DNA of 7,857 nucleotides from Proteobacteria bacterium UBA1858 (GTDB taxonomy: Bacteria; Pseudomonadota; Gammaproteobacteria; UBA4575), in NCBI GenBank assembly GCA_002338385.1, contig DDIE01000036.1, forward strand, positions 11,838 to 19,694. Reading direction: 5' to 3'. Every line of letters starts with the position of its first letter. The first letter of the stretch is position 1. Below, piece after piece: positions 1 to 4,994 of the stretch. Both the position numbers and the translations under genes were made by a program. The notes beneath the pieces were generated by a model. That model was not told where the DNA came from. It saw only the letters and a program-made list of their open reading frames with translations, and ran no database searches.

Positions 1-42
1 CCCCGCCATACCGTTGCCTATTAAAATTAATTTCTTTTTCAT
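1..42 (-). CDS. nirB: Assimilatory nitrite reductase large subunit NirB, N-terminal fragment
   Basis: Only the first 14 codons are inside the window; the gene continues past the left edge. They read MKKKLILIGNGMAG, the usual start of NADH-dependent nitrite reductase large subunits: a short basic start, a beta strand, then the GxGxxG dinucleotide-binding turn (here GNGMAG). NirB reduces nitrite to ammonium in the cytoplasm using NAD(P)H, FAD, siroheme and an Fe-S cluster. The ATG follows the nrtA stop by only 13 bases, so the two are almost certainly co-transcribed and both lie behind the antitermination leader at 1507-1599. No strong Shine-Dalgarno is seen in the gap. Another FAD-dependent oxidoreductase could begin similarly, but the nitrate context makes NirB by far the best reading. 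Confidence 0.8.
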   Translation of the reverse strand, partial: MKKKLILIGNGMAG

Positions 43-55
43 AACTTGGTTTTAT

Positions 56-1480
56 CTATGTGCTTATTGAGTTGTGTTCTTGCAGCTCTGATTTCGATAG
101 CTTGGTGTTTTTCATGGGAAAATCATAAATATAATCAATCAGGTTAGCCGGGTTGAACTTGACCTGGTCGAAAAATTTATCTGAACCCATCGTCAGGGAA
201 CGACCAGCATCCTGAAGTTGCCAGTTAGTATTGTTGTAACCCTCTGTCTTGACTAACGCTGCAGGAATCTCGAGATCTAATTCCCTCGCGGCTTCGGTAT
301 AGATATCTGGACGATACACTTGCGCAGCAGTCGCGAGAATGTTGATGGGTTTGTCGATGTGTCCCCAGCGATACATTTGACTGATGTACCACTGAGCATG
401 GCTTAACCATGGGTAGTTTGCTGAGTAACGATGGAATACATTGAAGTCGGGCATTGCCACAGGCGCTAAATGACGCGCGTACTGAAAAGTTCCGGTCATG
501 GACATTTTTATGACATCAATAGGTGCGTCGACATATTCTTCGCGTGAGAGTATTTCTGCTGTAGGTACTCTATTCTCAGGAAAATCTATCCATTGCGACG
601 CTTCTATCATCGCCTTAACAATTGCTTTAAGTGTGTGTGGATTTTGTTCTGCCCATTCCTGATTGACTGCAAATACTTTTTCCGGACTGTTGTTCCAGAT
701 CTCGTATTTAGTGATGAGCGTTCTACCGATGCCAGCACTGACCGCTAATTCATTCCACGGCTCGCCCACACAGTAGCCAACAATCCTGCGCGACTCTAGG
801 TGATTGACCATCTGCGCTGGTGGGATCACAGCAAGCCGAACATCCCGATCAGGATCGATTCCCGCCGCAGCCATCCAGTAGCGTAATTCATAACTGTGCG
901 TTGATAATGGAAAAACAGTCGCGAATGTCATGAGCGGTCGACCAGACTGTTTGTCTTGTTCGATTACTTTTTTTAATGCACGCGCGGTAACAGGCTGTTC
1001 CTGCATTGCCGCTGGGTCCAGCTCCAGCATACGTGTGTAGAGTTCATGTGAAACGGTAATGGCGTTGCCATTAAGTGCCATCGTTAAGGCGGCCAAGGTG
1101 GGTTTTTTGACGGTGCCAATACCCAAGGTTGTCGCGATTGGCATAGTGGCCAGCATTTGCGCCCCATCCAGCGCATTAATACTGACTTTATCTCTAATGT
1201 TCGACCAAGAGGTTTGCTTTTTTAGCTCAACATCAAGACCAAATTTTTCAAAGAATCCTTTCTCTTGCGCAATGACGAGACTGGCGCAGTCTGTCAAGGG
1301 TATGAAACCTAATGATACCTTCTTCTTTTCCAACACTTTTTGTCTCCTGTCACCGAACTCTGTCTCTGCCAATAAGATACCTGAACTTGCATTCATGGAC
1401 GCGAGGCTGGCACTAGCAGTTGTCGCCTGCAAAATCCGCCTGCGAGTAGAGTTTATATTGTAATTTTTATCCCGGTCCAT
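56..1480 (-). CDS. nrtA: NrtA/NasS-family nitrate (nitrite) binding protein with Tat-like signal
   Basis: A 474-residue protein of the CmpA/NrtA/NasS family, which binds nitrate, nitrite or bicarbonate. Family-typical stretches are VSLGFIPLTDCASLVIA (from residue 55), SWSNIRDK (91-98), LDGAQML (104-110), FATVFPLSTHSYELRYW (186-202), YCVGEPWN (236-243) and a C-terminal PWLSHAQWYISQMYRWG. W92, H195 and K268 fall where I expect the nitrate-contacting residues of cyanobacterial NrtA; this is from memory and not aligned. The N-terminus has a twin-arginine motif (TRRRILQ, residues 12-18) followed by an Ala/Ser-rich hydrophobic stretch to about residue 38, so export by Tat is likely. That argues for a periplasmic NrtA rather than the cytosolic sensor NasS. 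The ATG at 1480 has no clear Shine-Dalgarno but keeps the signal intact. It precedes nirB by 13 bases and is preceded by an ANTAR-type leader with a terminator. No transporter permease follows it directly, which is odd for an NrtA; a NasS-like role cannot be excluded. Confidence 0.88.
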   Translation of the reverse strand: MDRDKNYNINSTRRRILQATTASASLASMNASSGILLAETEFGDRRQKVLEKKKVSLGFIPLTDCASLVIAQEKGFFEKFGLDVELKKQTSWSNIRDKVSINALDGAQMLATMPIATTLGIGTVKKPTLAALTMALNGNAITVSHELYTRMLELDPAAMQEQPVTARALKKVIEQDKQSGRPLMTFATVFPLSTHSYELRYWMAAAGIDPDRDVRLAVIPPAQMVNHLESRRIVGYCVGEPWNELAVSAGIGRTLITKYEIWNNSPEKVFAVNQEWAEQNPHTLKAIVKAMIEASQWIDFPENRVPTAEILSREEYVDAPIDVIKMSMTGTFQYARHLAPVAMPDFNVFHRYSANYPWLSHAQWYISQMYRWGHIDKPINILATAAQVYRPDIYTEAARELDLEIPAALVKTEGYNNTNWQLQDAGRSLTMGSDKFFDQVKFNPANLIDYIYDFPMKNTKLSKSELQEHNSIST

Positions 1481-1506
1481 GCATGTTAATGAGTATAGTT
1501 TATGAC

Positions 1507-1557
1507 AAAAAAAAACGGCGTATCTATATCAATTTCAAGTTGATATGGATGACACCG
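1507..1557 (-). terminator. Leader terminator upstream of nrtA
   Basis: On the minus strand the lower stem CGGTGT (1557-1552) pairs with ACGCCG (1521-1516), with one G-U pair. After a small internal loop an upper stem ATATCAA (1546-1540) pairs with TTGATAT (1532-1526). Nine U follow at once (1515-1507). The run ends 26 bases before the nrtA ATG, so this hairpin sits inside the leader and not behind a gene. The first bases of its 5' arm are also the 3' side of the hexaloop hairpin at 1551-1562, so the two folds exclude each other. It would also stop read-through from nasT. Confidence 0.85.
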
Positions 1558-1599
1558 TTGTCGAATTCATGTGGCGCTTATGTTCACTGCCTTGTGAAC
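1551..1599 (-). promoter_or_regulatory. ANTAR-target RNA (dual hexaloop hairpins) in the nrtA-nirB leader
   Basis: Reading the minus strand, hairpin 1 (1599-1582) is GTTCAC-AAGGCA-GTGAAC: a perfect 6-bp stem with a six-base loop having A at position 1 and G at position 4. Hairpin 2 (1562-1551) is GAC-AACGGT-GTC, again a six-base loop with A1 and G4. The linker is 19 bases. Two A1/G4 hexaloops in tandem are the known recognition element of ANTAR-domain antiterminators such as NasR, NasT and EutV. The 3' side of hairpin 2 overlaps the 5' arm of the terminator at 1507-1557. NasT binding should therefore stabilise hairpin 2 and allow transcription into nrtA and nirB. The same architecture occurs upstream of the porin gene in this window. 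Confidence 0.87.
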
Positions 1600-1619
1600 T
1601 CGCCATTATGACTTGATGT

Positions 1620-1635
1620 TACACGAACCATGCCA
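1620..1635 (-). promoter_or_regulatory. Candidate sigma-54 promoter for nrtA-nirB (imperfect)
   Basis: The minus strand reads TGGCATGGTTCGTGTA. The -24 half (TGGCA) is intact. The -12 half is GTGTA where TTGCA/T is expected, so one base of the critical GC is lost. Placement supports it: transcription would start near 1609, about 10 bases before the first leader hairpin, and a strong NtrC-like dyad is centred about 108 bases upstream. The porin promoter shares the flanking bases ATGTGGCAT with this one. A sigma-70 promoter cannot be excluded, although I found no convincing one. Confidence 0.42.
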
Positions 1636-1708
1636 CATTTTAAATACTAGCCCACAACTGCACAAACAGTGTATCGGGCAAGTGTTCACACGTGTTTAAC
1701 TCAATTAG

Positions 1709-1725
1709 TGCACACGTAAAGTGCA
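1709..1725. promoter_or_regulatory. NtrC-like binding dyad upstream of the nrtA leader
   Basis: TGCACACGTAAAGTGCA matches the NtrC enhancer pattern TGCACY-N5-RGTGCA at 11 of 12 fixed positions. It lies in the 273-base gap between nasT and nrtA, about 108 bases upstream of the start predicted from the -24/-12 candidate, a normal enhancer distance. A poorer dyad (TGTATC-N5-AGTGTT, 1670-1686) sits closer to the promoter. Assignment to NtrC is by consensus only. Confidence 0.6.
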
Positions 1726-1753
1726 TGCAAAGCTACCTATGCACCAATAAGAG

Positions 1754-2341
1754 TCAACTGCTGACGATCTTGCTGATTGAAATCAGGCTGCGTGCTGCTT
1801 CACCAATTGTGATTTTTTGATCCATCGCTATTTTACGTAACGCTTGATAGGCACGCTCTTCCGACAGGCTATATTGTTTTTGCAGTAGACCTTTGGCTAT
1901 ATCGATGTCCTTACGATCTGCCAGTCTGGACTTAACGTCATCCAACTCAGAACGTAATGACTGATATTCCTGAAAACGTGCCACCGCAACTTCTATGATT
2001 GGTTTGATTCTCGATTTACTCAGACCATCAACGACATAGGCACTGATACCCGTCTTGATGGCTTTGTCCATAGTGTTTTGATCACTCTCATCGGTAAACA
2101 ATACGATAGGACGAGGTGCATTCTTGGTTGCCAGATGAACATCCTCTAGCGTATCTCGATCAGGTGAATCAACATCCAAGACAATAACATCCGGCTGCAC
2201 TTGTTCAATTTGAACCGTGAGATGCTCAGTATTATCGAGTTGGCAGACGACATCATAACCCGCGTCGCTAAGGTAATCAGCGACCAGTGAGCTACGTTCA
2301 GGATTCTCGTCCACCAACATTACTGACAATTTAATCTTCAA
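1754..2341 (-). CDS. nasT: NasT, ANTAR-domain transcription antiterminator for nitrate assimilation
   Basis: A 195-residue two-domain regulator. Residues 1-120 form a CheY-like receiver: an acidic pair (D11, E12) after the first strand and a likely acceptor D56 in VLDVDSPDRDTLE, a stretch characteristic of NasT. The usual receiver Lys near the last strand is replaced by AYVVDGL, as I recall for the NasT/AmiR group. Residues about 133-190 are the RNA-binding ANTAR domain, with the hallmark run AKGLLQKQYSLSEERAYQALR and then the KITIGEAA helix. NasT is normally held inactive by NasS and freed when nitrate or nitrite binds NasS. It then binds tandem hexaloop RNA and prevents termination. Two such targets lie in this window, in front of nrtA and of the porin. 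The start is TTG at 2341, chosen because AAGGAA lies 7 bases upstream and the product begins as NasT proteins do. No nasS is adjacent, which is unusual. Confidence 0.93.
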   Translation of the reverse strand: MKIKLSVMLVDENPERSSLVADYLSDAGYDVVCQLDNTEHLTVQIEQVQPDVIVLDVDSPDRDTLEDVHLATKNAPRPIVLFTDESDQNTMDKAIKTGISAYVVDGLSKSRIKPIIEVAVARFQEYQSLRSELDDVKSRLADRKDIDIAKGLLQKQYSLSEERAYQALRKIAMDQKITIGEAARSLISISKIVSS

Positions 2342-2346
2342 CTACA

Positions 2347-2374
2347 GGTTCCTTGTGCATAATTCCTCGTGCAT
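2347..2374 (-). repeat. Tandem 14-base direct repeat at the nasT ribosome-binding site
   Basis: On the minus strand, ATGCACGAGGAATT is followed directly by ATGCACAAGGAACC, identical at 11 of 14 positions. Each copy holds a purine-rich Shine-Dalgarno-like core (GAGGAA, AAGGAA). The second core is correctly spaced for the TTG start of nasT. The first precedes an ATG at 2360 that opens a 9-codon out-of-frame leader ORF (MHKEPVVED) ending at 2331, across the nasT start. It may be chance, or may affect nasT translation. Confidence 0.4.
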
Positions 2375-2384
2375 AAAAGTGACC

Positions 2385-2402
2385 AGGACTGTCCTTAGTC
2401 CT
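2385..2402 (-). promoter_or_regulatory. Single ANTAR-like hexaloop hairpin in the nasT leader
   Basis: On the minus strand, AGGACT-AAGGAC-AGTCCT forms a perfect 6-bp stem with a six-base loop that has A at position 1 and G at position 4, the loop code of the two leaders that NasT should bind. It ends 43 bases before the nasT start codon. I see no second hexaloop hairpin and no terminator after it. It could be an autoregulatory binding site or a coincidental palindrome. A possible -10 element (TACAAT on the minus strand, 2425-2420) would place it near the 5' end of the nasT transcript. Confidence 0.45.
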
Positions 2403-2471
2403 ACAAAAATCGTACCGTAATTGTAGAGTCAACTAGAAACAAGGAAACTGACCATCAGATATATGGCGGAA

Positions 2472-2488
2472 TGCGCCGGTTTGATGCA
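2472..2488. promoter_or_regulatory. NtrC-like dyad, distal site of the porin promoter
   Basis: TGCGCCGGTTTGATGCA matches TGCACY-N5-RGTGCA at 10 of 12 fixed positions. Its centre is about 164 bases upstream of the start predicted from the -24/-12 element at 2618-2633. It is 43 bases from the second dyad, close to four helical turns, so both would face the same side of the DNA as expected for cooperative NtrC enhancers. It lies between divergent genes and could also influence nasT. Confidence 0.55.
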
Positions 2489-2514
2489 CGTAGTGCTCAT
2501 CTTGCTGGTTATTG

Positions 2515-2531
2515 TGCGCTATAGCAGTGCG
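2515..2531. promoter_or_regulatory. NtrC-like dyad, proximal site of the porin promoter
   Basis: TGCGCTATAGCAGTGCG fits TGCACY-N5-RGTGCA at 10 of 12 fixed positions. Its centre lies about 121 bases upstream of the predicted sigma-54 start, a standard enhancer distance. Between this dyad and the promoter is an AT-rich stretch (about 2550-2615) that could bend or bind IHF, but I found no good IHF consensus there. Confidence 0.55.
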
Positions 2532-2617
2532 TGTCAGCTGTCTGGCAGATGCATTGTTTTTCACAATTATCATCAAATACATCAATAAAGCAGTGAGTTA
2601 TTCTTACAATTATTATG

Positions 2618-2633
2618 TGGCATCAATCTTGCT
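2618..2633 (+). promoter_or_regulatory. Sigma-54 (-24/-12) promoter of the porin gene
   Basis: TGGCATCAATCTTGCT contains TGGCA and TTGCT with the invariant GG and GC separated by 10 bases, the defining geometry of RpoN promoters. Transcription should start near 2644. That gives a leader of about 137 bases that opens just before the ANTAR-type hairpins at 2673-2712. Two NtrC-like dyads lie upstream. Together this points to expression under nitrogen limitation. Confidence 0.75.
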
Positions 2634-2672
2634 GGACTTAGATTGGTTTAATTAAGCGTTCAATTTACGCAA

Positions 2673-2712
2673 GTGCTGCGCAAAGGCGTGCGGCACGCTC
2701 GACATAGAAGTC
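2673..2712 (+). promoter_or_regulatory. ANTAR-target RNA (dual hexaloop hairpins) in the porin leader
   Basis: Hairpin 1 (2673-2696) is GTGCTGCGC-AAAGGC-GTGCGGCAC: nine consecutive pairs, two of them G-U, closing a six-base loop with A1 and G4. Four bases later hairpin 2 (2701-2712) is GAC-ATAGAA-GTC, again a hexaloop with A1 and G4. Its stem can extend past a small internal loop by pairing GCT (2697-2699) with AGC (2715-2717). The 3' arm of hairpin 2 (2710-2717) is also the 5' arm of the terminator at 2710-2746, so antiterminator and terminator exclude each other. This is the antitermination design known for NasR, NasT and EutV targets. Both leaders in the window share the frame TCGAC-loop-GTCAT at hairpin 2. 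Confidence 0.9.
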
Positions 2713-2746
2713 ATAGCTAGCATTTGTTAGCTATGGCTTTTTTTTT
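2710..2746 (+). terminator. Leader terminator upstream of the porin gene
   Basis: GTCATAGCTAGC (2710-2721) pairs with GTTAGCTATGGC (2726-2737): 12 pairs including two G-U, with an ATTT loop, followed directly by nine U (2738-2746). It ends 34 bases before the porin ATG and lies inside its leader. Its 5' arm overlaps the second hexaloop hairpin, so it should form unless an ANTAR protein holds that hairpin. It is one of the clearest structures in the window. Confidence 0.92.
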
Positions 2747-2780
2747 GCTCAATATATTTAAAATTAGGGAGATTAGTAAA

Positions 2781-4094
2781 ATGAAACTAGCACGAGTACT
2801 TTCTGCAACATCGCTACTCGGCCTCCAGATGTTATCAGCCAATGTTATTGCTGGAGATCATGAGGGTGGAATGGATGCACTTACCAAGGCGTTAACTGAA
2901 GGTAAGGCTAAAGTTGATGTCAGGTACCGTTACGAAAACGTTGATGACGAAAGCGCTACTGATGAGGCAAAAGCCAATACGGTACGCACACGCATCGGTT
3001 ATGGAACAGGCTCTTTTTATGGCTTCTCATTATATGGTGAGATGGAAGATATTCGTGATGTATTTGATGAGGAGTTCAACAGCACGACTAATGGTGAAAC
3101 CAGCTATGCAACTGTGCCTGACCCGCAAGAAACTGAGCTCAATCAACTTTACATTCAGTATGCTGCCAAGGCAGGCGCAATGGACGTTTTATTGCGGCAT
3201 GGCAGACAGCGACAAAAATGGGACAATGACCGATTCATTGGTAATGTTGGATGGCGCCAAAATGAGCAAACTTATGATGCCAGCTTAATTAAACTTTCCT
3301 CGTCAGAATTGGGCCTGAGCTTAATGTATACACATCAAACCAATGTCAATCGAATTTTTGGTGAAGGTGCGGGTCAGGCGGGTAACTTCGATGTTAAGAG
3401 CGATAATTTTAATCTCACCTACACTGGTATCGACAACATCAAAGCCACTGGCTATTACTACTTATGGGAAGGGCAAGATACAGCAGGCTTATTCACCGTT
3501 GATGATTCAAGAAAAACAGCGGGTGTGCGTCTATTAGGCAGTTTCCCTGTGTCGGAAGGGATTAAGATCATGGGTACAGCAGAATATGCCTCGCAGAGCG
3601 ATTATAAAGATGCCACTGATTTTAGTTCGCTTGACTACACCTTGTTTGAACTGGGTGCCTCATTCAAGTTAGCTGCAGCGCCGATTACAATCAAAGCGGG
3701 TATGGAAACATTGGAAGGTGATATCGACGATGGTGAGAGTTTCATTACTCCATATGCGACCCTGCATGCGTTCCAGGGCTGGGCAGACGTATTCCTGGGT
3801 TCAGGTATAACTGGTTCATATGGCGGTGAGGCCGCTGGTATTGAAGATACATACTTCTCCATTGGCACTAAGCTCGCGGGTACAAAACTACTTGCTGTAT
3901 ACCACGAGTATGAGCCTGACGATTCTGACAGTAGCTACAGCAAATACGGTTCTGAGCTTGATCTACTCGCGGTCAAGACCTTTGCCAAGCATTACACTCT
4001 GGGTCTCAAGTATGCCGATTTCAATTCTAAAGATGGCTACCGTAGCGGCGCAGATACCGAAAAGCTCTGGGCTTGGTTACAAGTTAAATTCTAA
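2781..4094 (+). CDS. Outer-membrane porin, alginate-export type, in the NasT regulon
   Basis: A 437-residue predicted outer-membrane beta-barrel. Residues 1-24 are a signal peptide (basic MKLAR, hydrophobic core, cleavage after NVIA). The mature part alternates short amphipathic strands with acidic Gly/Asp-rich loops (for example VDVRYRYENVDDES, LRHGRQRQKWDNDRFIGN) and ends LWAWLQVKF, the terminal aromatic Phe used for barrel insertion. The whole resembles the alginate_exp barrel family, whose members at nitrate loci are not known to export alginate. The ATG at 2781 is chosen because AGGGAG lies just upstream and the signal peptide starts there; an earlier in-frame TTG at 2724 lies inside the leader terminator. 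The gene is alone in its transcript, divergent from nasT, with a sigma-54 promoter and an ANTAR leader. That context suggests a channel for nitrate or nitrite across the outer membrane. The substrate is inferred, not seen. Confidence 0.85.
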   Translation: MKLARVLSATSLLGLQMLSANVIAGDHEGGMDALTKALTEGKAKVDVRYRYENVDDESATDEAKANTVRTRIGYGTGSFYGFSLYGEMEDIRDVFDEEFNSTTNGETSYATVPDPQETELNQLYIQYAAKAGAMDVLLRHGRQRQKWDNDRFIGNVGWRQNEQTYDASLIKLSSSELGLSLMYTHQTNVNRIFGEGAGQAGNFDVKSDNFNLTYTGIDNIKATGYYYLWEGQDTAGLFTVDDSRKTAGVRLLGSFPVSEGIKIMGTAEYASQSDYKDATDFSSLDYTLFELGASFKLAAAPITIKAGMETLEGDIDDGESFITPYATLHAFQGWADVFLGSGITGSYGGEAAGIEDTYFSIGTKLAGTKLLAVYHEYEPDDSDSSYSKYGSELDLLAVKTFAKHYTLGLKYADFNSKDGYRSGADTEKLWAWLQVKF

Positions 4095-4150
4095 TCGCTC
4101 CACAAGGTATTTAAATAACTCATTGAATTGAAGTAGTTCCCTCGAAAAGT

Positions 4151-4178
4151 CCATTGCCAATCACTCAGTTGGCAATGG
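4151..4178. terminator. 10-bp perfect inverted repeat after the porin gene
   Basis: CCATTGCCAA (4151-4160) and TTGGCAATGG (4169-4178) form a perfect 10-bp stem with an 8-base loop. It lies 56 bases past the porin stop, in the gap between convergent genes. On the plus strand no U run follows. On the minus strand, CTTTT follows shortly after. It most likely ends or protects transcripts from one or both sides, better as a terminator for the minus-strand tad operon. Confidence 0.6.
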
Positions 4179-4185
4179 CACGGTT

Positions 4186-4221
4186 GGTATGCGTTGTTAG
4201 CACACTCCGCTGACGCATACC
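4186..4221. repeat. Second inverted repeat in the convergent gap
   Basis: GGTATGCGT (4186-4194) and ACGCATACC (4213-4221) are perfectly complementary over 9 bp around an 18-base loop. It sits between the tadE stop and the hairpin at 4151-4178. With no U run on either strand it is not a classic terminator. It may be an mRNA-stabilising hairpin at the 3' end of the tad transcript or a protein-binding dyad. Confidence 0.5.
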
Positions 4222-4279
4222 GCCACCCTTCTAGCGCAAGTCTCCACTGCTTATGTGTATCCTGACTCATTCAGCCTAA

Positions 4280-4990
4280 TCAACTGCAGTCTGCAGTAAA
4301 ACTGTAATCTCGAACAGGGGTTTGCATACGCATGATGGCCTGCGCTTCAATCGGCACACTATCGTTTTGATAGCACTGCGCAGCAAATTGACCTACGTTG
4401 GGCGCCACATAGTCAGGCAGCGGATCAGGATCTTCATCGATGGCACTGGCGAGCATCAGACGTTTAATGATCGTGGCATAAAACGGCACAATGATGGCAT
4501 GACAGTAGGTGACCCGAATCTTGAGTAAATTAGCCTCCTGAATACTCATCCCTTGTTTAATCTGAGCGGAGCGGTAACGCAGGTGGTCATTGGGTATATA
4601 ACGACTGAAATAACCATCAGCCTCGGCAGATGGTTGCCAGTGAGGAGAGCTCACCGGCGGATTTATCCGCTCCACACAAATTGAATCACCCGCATCTATT
4701 CTGTCCAGATATTTCGTTTGCGAGTTGAGGTAGCGTTCATACTGACTGGTACCGGATGAGGATTCCAGCGCGGCCAGAGATCGTGCCAGCGCATAATTAA
4801 TGGCTTGCGGTGAGCCATAGTTCAGTGAGCCCGCCCTGGCGGCCTCAAAAGCGGCATAGTTCAGCACAGTTTTGGCATTATAAAACAGACCAAACTGGAT
4901 GATGCCGAACAGCAGAATTAGGGTCACAAACATCACAATCAAAGTTTCTACCATGGCCTGCCCACGTTGTAATGTCTGTCCACACATCAC
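4280..4990 (-). CDS. tadE: TadE-like minor pilin (pseudopilin)
   Basis: A 236-residue protein with the TadE N-terminus: a short polar leader, RGQAMVE with the conserved Glu (residue 15), then one long hydrophobic helix (about 16-36) running into FYNAKTVLNYAAFEAARAG, the typical TadE continuation. TadE proteins are processed like type IV pilins and are needed for Flp pilus assembly. The periplasmic part is longer than in many TadE proteins and holds four Cys (SICVER, TYCHA, AQCYQ and ADCS at the C-terminus), which could form two disulfides. The first start is GTG at 4990, 4 bases after the upstream stop; the next codon is ATG at 4987, equally possible. It is the last gene of the tad operon here. 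I see no tadF, tadG or flp prepilin gene. Confidence 0.85.
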   Translation of the reverse strand: MMCGQTLQRGQAMVETLIVMFVTLILLFGIIQFGLFYNAKTVLNYAAFEAARAGSLNYGSPQAINYALARSLAALESSSGTSQYERYLNSQTKYLDRIDAGDSICVERINPPVSSPHWQPSAEADGYFSRYIPNDHLRYRSAQIKQGMSIQEANLLKIRVTYCHAIIVPFYATIIKRLMLASAIDEDPDPLPDYVAPNVGQFAAQCYQNDSVPIEAQAIMRMQTPVRDYSFTADCS

Positions 4991-4994
4991 ACGC

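Larger units (their letters stand above)
2342..2780. other. Divergent regulatory region between nasT and the porin gene
   Basis: 439 bases without a convincing gene. From left to right it holds the nasT ribosome-binding site in a tandem repeat, a hexaloop hairpin in the nasT leader, a possible nasT -10 element, two NtrC-like dyads, an AT-rich spacer, the sigma-54 promoter, the dual ANTAR hairpins, the leader terminator and the porin ribosome-binding site. Nearly every part has an assignable regulatory element; the AT-rich spacer at about 2550-2615 is the only stretch where I see nothing specific. Confidence 0.8.

Noticed and set aside
1059..1463. Plus-strand open frame of 134 codons inside nrtA
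   Set aside because: Opposite to a confidently assigned nrtA coding region; its hydrophobic stretches mirror the nrtA codons.
1661..1675. TGCACA-N3-AGTGTA as another NtrC site
   Set aside because: Spacing between the half-sites is 3 instead of 5, so it does not fit the dyad.
2404..2432. Sigma-70 promoter for nasT using TTGACT (minus strand, 2432-2427)
   Set aside because: At 17-base spacing the -10 would be TTTTTG, a poor match, and the start would fall inside the hexaloop hairpin.
2543..2558. A second -24/-12 candidate, TGGCAGATGCATTGTT
   Set aside because: The -12 GC is missing, and the element at 2618-2633 is a better match and better placed before the leader hairpins.
2724..2780. N-terminal extension of the porin gene from a TTG at 2724
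   Set aside because: It lies in the loop and 3' arm of the leader terminator, has no ribosome-binding site, and would place 19 residues before a proper signal peptide that starts at the ATG at 2781.
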